Below are positions 60,201 through 64,000 of a stretch of 64,000 bases of DNA, piece after piece; position 1 is the stretch's first letter; each line of letters starts with the position of its first letter. Location: positions 1 through 64,000 of the forward strand of contig NZ_JBQAJM010000013.1 in NCBI RefSeq assembly GCF_052030685.1. The letters run 5' to 3'. Under the pieces are notes generated by a model. That model searched no databases, was not told the origin of the DNA, and saw nothing but the letters and a program-made list of their open reading frames with translations. Both the position numbers and the translations under genes were made by a program. Source of the stretch: Caedibacter sp052030685 (GTDB lineage Bacteria > Pseudomonadota > Gammaproteobacteria > Francisellales > Francisellaceae).

Positions 60201-62290
60201 CCTATTAATAACTTATTCGCAAAAGACTCAGTGAGTAATATCTCAGGATTGATAAGTAATCGCTCTTTAAGAAATATCCTAATTTTTGATTTTGTCTCTT
60301 CACCAATCGTGCGATTATTGGGGTCAATACATTCCACGAGTTGTTTAAGCAACAAGGTATGATAAATCGTAAATTCATTGCTGTGCTTTATGGGCTCTTG
60401 TAGCTGACTACTGTCATCATTCAAAGGAATAACCGGTCTTTCTAATAATGAAAATAAAAAATTAAATGAGCTATTTAAATACTTATCGATATTTTCACGA
60501 TTCAACTGCAGTCGGTTGCTATCTGCAGGCAAATCTAACACGTCACGAAATTGATTATCCCCTCTTAAGATATAAACCTGATCCTCTTTTGATACCTTGG
60601 CAAAAGCTGTATTAATTTTACTTGCTTCTGTTTTCAAATCAGTTGCTTTTAATATACTGACTTGTGTTAAATCATTTGCAACCCCTCCAAGCTCAACATA
60701 AAAATCAATAAACCAGCCAGGTTGTTGCTGATCTCTAGGCAACTGAGAAGCGATTTCTAATAATTGATCTTTGATTTTTTCCTTGATATGAAATTTTTGG
60801 ATAAAATCCTGATTTTTTGTATCATTCAAATAGGCTTTTGTCGTATCAACACAAGTCTTTAAGTCTTTACCATCAATATCTTTCGTTAAATGCTGAACAA
60901 AATCAGCTGTCTGTCTTTGTGATGTTTGGGCAATAGGTTGTATAACGTTATGACCCAAATCTGTTTCAATTCTCCTGCTGTGGCGATAACGCGCAGCATA
61001 TTCTTGAAGCCAAGATTGACTTGACCCTACCAAAATATAGGCATTACGTATTAATCCATCACAATGGTTTTTTCGATAATTGTCAAGATCAGTAATATCT
61101 GAATCAGTGGTTTTTATATTAATATCTATTTGCGCTTTTAAGCGCATGGCTTCTTGATCAAGCGTTTGAGAAATGTTGCTTAAATCTTGTCGCTCTTTAT
61201 CGCTACGTGTGTACTTAATCGCTTGGATATTAGACACTGAAAAATAACTTGTAATCGCCGTTACTGCAGTGGCTACTAATGCAATAGCGGCAACACCAAG
61301 CGTGATCGGCACGCCAATAATTGCAGCACCACTAAGAGCAATAGCGCCTGCAGTTAATCCTGCAACACTTGCAGTTAAATGTGGATACTGTGCAGCTACT
61401 GTTGGTTCATCTATCTTGTTGGATAGAAATCCACTGAATTGCTTTAGAAAATCAACCTGTAGTTTTTGTGTATGAGCCTCAGAATTAACATTGTCAAAGT
61501 AGCGTTTAAAGAGACGTGTAACCGAATAGCTATTTTTATCATCTTGAATTTTTTGATCATGATCTTTATAAATAATGTTAAAGGTATCATTAAACAAGTT
61601 GTTAAGCGTCTTTAAGAAATAACTCTCAACAGCAACACTATACTCTAGCGCACTTAAATTACCTTTGCTTTTTTTATACCGCTCTTTAAATAGCGTAAAC
61701 ATATCACCCGTTAAGTCGTTACTCTTCCCAAATAATAAAAATTCACGATAATAAAACAACTTAATAAATTTCTTAATCAAAGTCTCACTAAGCGCTAACA
61801 GCCCCGATGCTTCAAGTTCTTTTTGAAATAATTCTGAATCCATAGCCGGTTTTGTACGCTGTCCTTGGACTCCCGGCCACACATCATAAAAAGTCTTGGC
61901 CATCACACTACCGATAGCCAAACTAATTCCGGTAACAGCAAGATGCTTTCCTGGCACAAAATCAGGAATAGGTAGTGTATTATCAAGTGCATATTTCACC
62001 AGTAACCCTGTAGTAAGACCTACTCCTGTTGCATATACCCCATTTTTAATTTTAGTTGCCGGCGTTAAATCTTGCAGCATTGTCTCAAGCTGTCTGTCAA
62101 AATCTTGTTGTAATTGTTCGATTTGATCGACACTAGTTGCTATATGATCAACATTTTGCACATCTGGATTAACGGCTTGAAAATGAGTAATCATCACTTT
62201 CTCAAGATATATTTGATGATTTTTCTTTATCATATTCATCGCATCAACAACTGTTGGTTTTTGTTGATACTCTCTTTTGTCACCTGTCAT
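57248..62290 (-). CDS. Giant hypothetical protein (1680 residues), candidate type IVB effector
   Basis: I recognise no domain. There is no signal peptide. Two membrane hairpins are likely: about residues 84-103 with 114-132, and an Ala/Gly-rich stretch at about 305-350. The rest is mainly helical and charged, with many Gln/Asn/Lys and coiled-coil segments. A Ser-rich run (FFSSSSSS) precedes the C-terminal end SERSITQ. AGAGGTG is four bases before the ATG. Internal membrane hairpins without a signal peptide are common among Dot/Icm effectors that sit in host membranes; here this is inference. It lies 89 bp downstream of another large unknown gene on the same strand. Confidence 0.65.
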   Translation of the reverse strand: MTGDKREYQQKPTVVDAMNMIKKNHQIYLEKVMITHFQAVNPDVQNVDHIATSVDQIEQLQQDFDRQLETMLQDLTPATKIKNGVYATGVGLTTGLLVKYALDNTLPIPDFVPGKHLAVTGISLAIGSVMAKTFYDVWPGVQGQRTKPAMDSELFQKELEASGLLALSETLIKKFIKLFYYREFLLFGKSNDLTGDMFTLFKERYKKSKGNLSALEYSVAVESYFLKTLNNLFNDTFNIIYKDHDQKIQDDKNSYSVTRLFKRYFDNVNSEAHTQKLQVDFLKQFSGFLSNKIDEPTVAAQYPHLTASVAGLTAGAIALSGAAIIGVPITLGVAAIALVATAVTAITSYFSVSNIQAIKYTRSDKERQDLSNISQTLDQEAMRLKAQIDINIKTTDSDITDLDNYRKNHCDGLIRNAYILVGSSQSWLQEYAARYRHSRRIETDLGHNVIQPIAQTSQRQTADFVQHLTKDIDGKDLKTCVDTTKAYLNDTKNQDFIQKFHIKEKIKDQLLEIASQLPRDQQQPGWFIDFYVELGGVANDLTQVSILKATDLKTEASKINTAFAKVSKEDQVYILRGDNQFRDVLDLPADSNRLQLNRENIDKYLNSSFNFLFSLLERPVIPLNDDSSQLQEPIKHSNEFTIYHTLLLKQLVECIDPNNRTIGEETKSKIRIFLKERLLINPEILLTESFANKLLIGGTPSLDNLFDVVRHHIAYTSRLYTPQKMLAYAAGKHVENRDYLFALHQQGTNFRPEASQAYMQKITKSIEVTMDFVEKIKNDPMMTNTGALGVYLYEVRREIDLTLKLLNDQLALKTDQNTFLFKSKEKLHAFKESVDKVLSSQNMTFNDARYYELIDTLIGKTKVYVNKQRGYVYNNNNKIKIANKVLSNLHALKEAKITDHPLAKIFDCTDMMITEQDDKDLDDLKTQLDSEVLKKLGEIANHYVQLQGHPEQSSIKQEFAIDLTSAHAKDIIVKQSLMHHQSINTLLSEYDELSDNTNSLQKSPIAKKFYHTLLESSADVGQNNVYYDINGQVLFETYNNDNDTKLLCCIDSSGIQNQQSIIEKLSSSIDNAKWQQGYARHHAEMMLSDQRFSIIPIHKEMYFHCWRVINATLQNTSAETKEKLFKTIYNESYKVINQSLLSFLNNEREMSTAKLNQFIDKKREQFAFAMESQLCKALKKNNQLIPRDSEALREHLKIHTALDLDVIETNTVTGLLTHTHGVSQSSHSKKQSDPAIMKIEKYRISDIVSEKELNPVEVQYRCPSLQKKSIGETQSIEDQITEFAKRNKQTTAGKPIIYNLLTSIPLYYDQNNQEQSAKNIFQAMHRYNLTQDQPLKTDGNGSLFYVVNIPINQHSRRLKYDSVNSTAKEAMLMSDIAMLNTIAKDNISLPLLDSVNQCYRQFLQHTCKEALNAKQKAWFHQSTQGETAIKHIQALKDELYLAVENTHYHKHDGSQQLNLKNAFLKLYLNHFHRNVDQQKVHSSMIQAMFLALSDQNLKGCKSGNERFSYIENLNTLFKAYVVNDRPNVLAAKMDTILEGYLENRIDDHKFSVAIHRLNDQYNIYNSGVTPTLIDTGTPKCNTLAQKVNADLNVGGLNTNYFVANCYENFAQNHVSKVQAHSGHVAHRINGLLSNCGNYFSWLKDKVLHFFSSSSSSTQPDTNTIQHFHQMGNDSERSITQ

Positions 62291-62379
62291 GTTACACCTC
62301 TTAAAAAATAATTATTAAATTCATACATTAATTTGCTCTATCTACGCTTAATGTTGAATAAAACCAGTGATTGAATTGT

Positions 62380-63999
62380 CTAGTTATTTTCAATATTTGG
62401 TTCTGCTTTCTTCTTATAATTTTCAATGCTACAAAGCGCTGCCCTATTAGAACGTGTCACTTTATCGACATAACTGTGCGACAAGGATGCTAAGCGTTTT
62501 TTTATTTGCTCGTGTTTCAAACAAAACAAATCTTCCAGCGCTTTATGGCTTTTTTCACTGTCTTTAGAACACGCTGAGTATAATGCTCCGGCGACATAAT
62601 CTCGCAATGCTCGATAAGGCACACGCGTAACATCACCTAATTTGTTCACTTCAACCCCTAAATACCCCTTAAACACATTGCGATAACCTTGATCTGAATT
62701 AATTAATGCGTGGATTTGTCTACCTGTCGTCGTTGTTTTACCACTGAAATAATGATTATTACGCTTGGCTAAAGCGACCATCAATAAATCTCGTAAATCA
62801 TTTTGATCCACATCTAAAACCTTTGATACTTTTACCTTCATACGGTCTAAATCCATTATTTTGTGGCATAATGATTCTACGGTCGCCTGACGCATTGTTT
62901 CGCTACTGATCTTGTCAGTGACGATAGACAATACCTCAACAGGCGACTTGCCTGTCAGTTGCTCATTGGTACCTGATCGATATATATTGATCGCATAGAG
63001 ATTAGATTGGCTTTTTAGATCATTTAATAACACATTTAAACGTGTTTTATCCTGCAATATTTCATATATTTTGACCTTATTTTCTATCGAAGTTTTTGTT
63101 GATTGAGCTAAATTTTGCTTAATACTTAAGACCTTTTTATAGTCATCCAACAACGCGGCAATATATTCATCCTTATCTTCACCTGATTGAACAATATCAG
63201 TGAATTTACCCTCATCGACTATAATGTTCTGCTGTTTTAAATTGCAATAAAACTCAAGCTGCATAAAACGCGCATGATGTTCAATGGTCTGATAAAGATT
63301 CTCAGCATATTTTTTAGCATTAGATAATCCGGATATACCGGTATGTTGCGTTATCTTTGCGCATAATTCTTTTGAATTGCCTGTAATCTCTTTTATAAGT
63401 TTAGTCTGTTTACTAATGAAATCGTCTTTGAAGTGGTTATTCAAATTAAGTGAAAAAGCATGCGCATATACACTCATCATTAAGCCATTAATCGGCTGAT
63501 AATAACGTCGCACCACTTGTTTATACATTTGATCCCACCAAGATTCTTTTCTATCAACAACACTCCATTGATGAAGATACGGATTTTGTAACTGGCCGTT
63601 CGCTGAGAGCAGTTGCTTAAATTGACCTTGCTTGAAATCATTATAGCTCTTACTAGCTTGCGCCTTAAATTTTTCCATCAATGATTGAAGGTAGCCAAAA
63701 TCTCTTAATCCTGCCCCTTGATCACGACTGATAAACTTCTTTGTATCTGTATTAACTGACACATTACCACTATGATTACTGTAATTATAAACAAGTTGTG
63801 GATAGAATAATGCTTCAGATAACCCATGATAACCTTCTTTGCTTTTTTCAAGAATAAAGGTTTCATAGACCTTGGGATCCCATAATTCATAAGGTATGTA
63901 GCGCTCTTCATTTTTACTTGTCCCTAAATACTTATGTAAATCTTGTGATACCGAATCATAAGATTGAATAACGCCTTGTAGTCCTTTTTTGATAGTGAC
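62380..63999 (-). CDS. Large hypothetical protein, truncated by the window edge
   Basis: The reading frame is open from the stop at 62380 to the right edge (539 residues seen), so the true start lies beyond the window. The apparent GTG at 63762 is internal: the frame upstream encodes a continuous, protein-like sequence (YIPYELWDPKVYETFILEKS, YHGLSEALFYPQLVYNY). It is hydrophilic, mostly helical, Lys/Gln-rich, without membrane segments in the visible part, and ends KKKAEPNIENN. No family is recognised. By position and style it may be another candidate secretion substrate. Confidence 0.6.
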   Translation of the reverse strand, partial: VTIKKGLQGVIQSYDSVSQDLHKYLGTSKNEERYIPYELWDPKVYETFILEKSKEGYHGLSEALFYPQLVYNYSNHSGNVSVNTDTKKFISRDQGAGLRDFGYLQSLMEKFKAQASKSYNDFKQGQFKQLLSANGQLQNPYLHQWSVVDRKESWWDQMYKQVVRRYYQPINGLMMSVYAHAFSLNLNNHFKDDFISKQTKLIKEITGNSKELCAKITQHTGISGLSNAKKYAENLYQTIEHHARFMQLEFYCNLKQQNIIVDEGKFTDIVQSGEDKDEYIAALLDDYKKVLSIKQNLAQSTKTSIENKVKIYEILQDKTRLNVLLNDLKSQSNLYAINIYRSGTNEQLTGKSPVEVLSIVTDKISSETMRQATVESLCHKIMDLDRMKVKVSKVLDVDQNDLRDLLMVALAKRNNHYFSGKTTTTGRQIHALINSDQGYRNVFKGYLGVEVNKLGDVTRVPYRALRDYVAGALYSACSKDSEKSHKALEDLFCLKHEQIKKRLASLSHSYVDKVTRSNRAALCSIENYKKKAEPNIENN

Positions 64000-64000
64000 T

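Noticed and set aside
63705..63911. 68-codon ORF at the right edge
   Set aside because: It lies in another frame of the continuous large gene that runs from 62380 to the edge.
1..64000. tRNA or rRNA genes
   Set aside because: I looked in the larger intergenic gaps and saw no convincing cloverleaf or rRNA sequence; a tRNAscan run would be decisive.

Overview
This window looks like part of the chromosome of an AT-rich gammaproteobacterium with an intracellular or host-associated lifestyle. Bases 1-22600 carry ordinary housekeeping and transport genes (rph, mtnN, priA, pckA, glnS, the eno-ftsB-ispD block, the GTPase EngB). The right half carries a Dot/Icm-type (type IVB) secretion locus, an R64-like thin-pilus operon and several very large proteins of unknown function. 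Legionellales or the Piscirickettsia/Fangia/Francisella branch would fit, but the sequence alone does not settle the genus.

Layout. 1-5200: the 3' part of an M50-protease/HlyD-like gene, a LysR regulator, rph, mtnN and a metallophosphoesterase. 5200-15760: an MFS transporter, priA, pckA, glnS, a secreted DOMON protein, a POT peptide transporter and an MscS channel. 15730-23190: ispD, ftsB, enolase with an unusual 90-residue acidic tail, a ribose-type ABC transporter (rbsACB), engB and a low-molecular-weight phosphatase. 23190-24300: a decayed patch with small ORFs and a truncated ISNCY-type transposase. 24316-26600: an OmpR-type two-component pair.

26720-40044, all on the minus strand: icmV-dotA-orf343-orf347-dotE-dotP-dotD-dotC-dotB-icmT-dotL-icmS, followed by a repeat-containing ORF. 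The order dotD-dotC-dotB-icmT equals traH-I-J-K of the IncI plasmid R64, whereas icmS and icmV are Legionella/Coxiella-type components. DotF, DotG, DotH, DotI, DotO, DotM and IcmW are not in the window and would have to lie elsewhere. 40696-42351, plus strand: two orphan regulators, one an OmpR-type protein with a degenerate receiver domain and one LuxR-type. 42446-51028, minus strand: a thin-pilus operon (pilS, pilV-like, tcpQ/pilL-like, pilN, pilO, pilP, pilQ, pilR). R64 carries the same pairing of a T4BSS with a thin pilus, so the region reads as a chromosomal relative of an IncI-like transfer module.

51409-64000: three large ORFs of 801, 1680 and more than 539 residues that are candidate secretion substrates, a GIY-YIG nuclease gene embedded in a dense array of short dispersed repeats, and an AAA-like/PD-(D/E)XK protein. 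Several dispersed repeat families run through the window. One copy is a 203-bp MITE-like element with perfect 16-bp terminal inverted repeats and an 8-bp target duplication. Another family supplies the stop codons of two genes. Short tandem repeats sit in the 5' leaders of rph and of the DOMON gene, and inside engB and the pilV-like gene.
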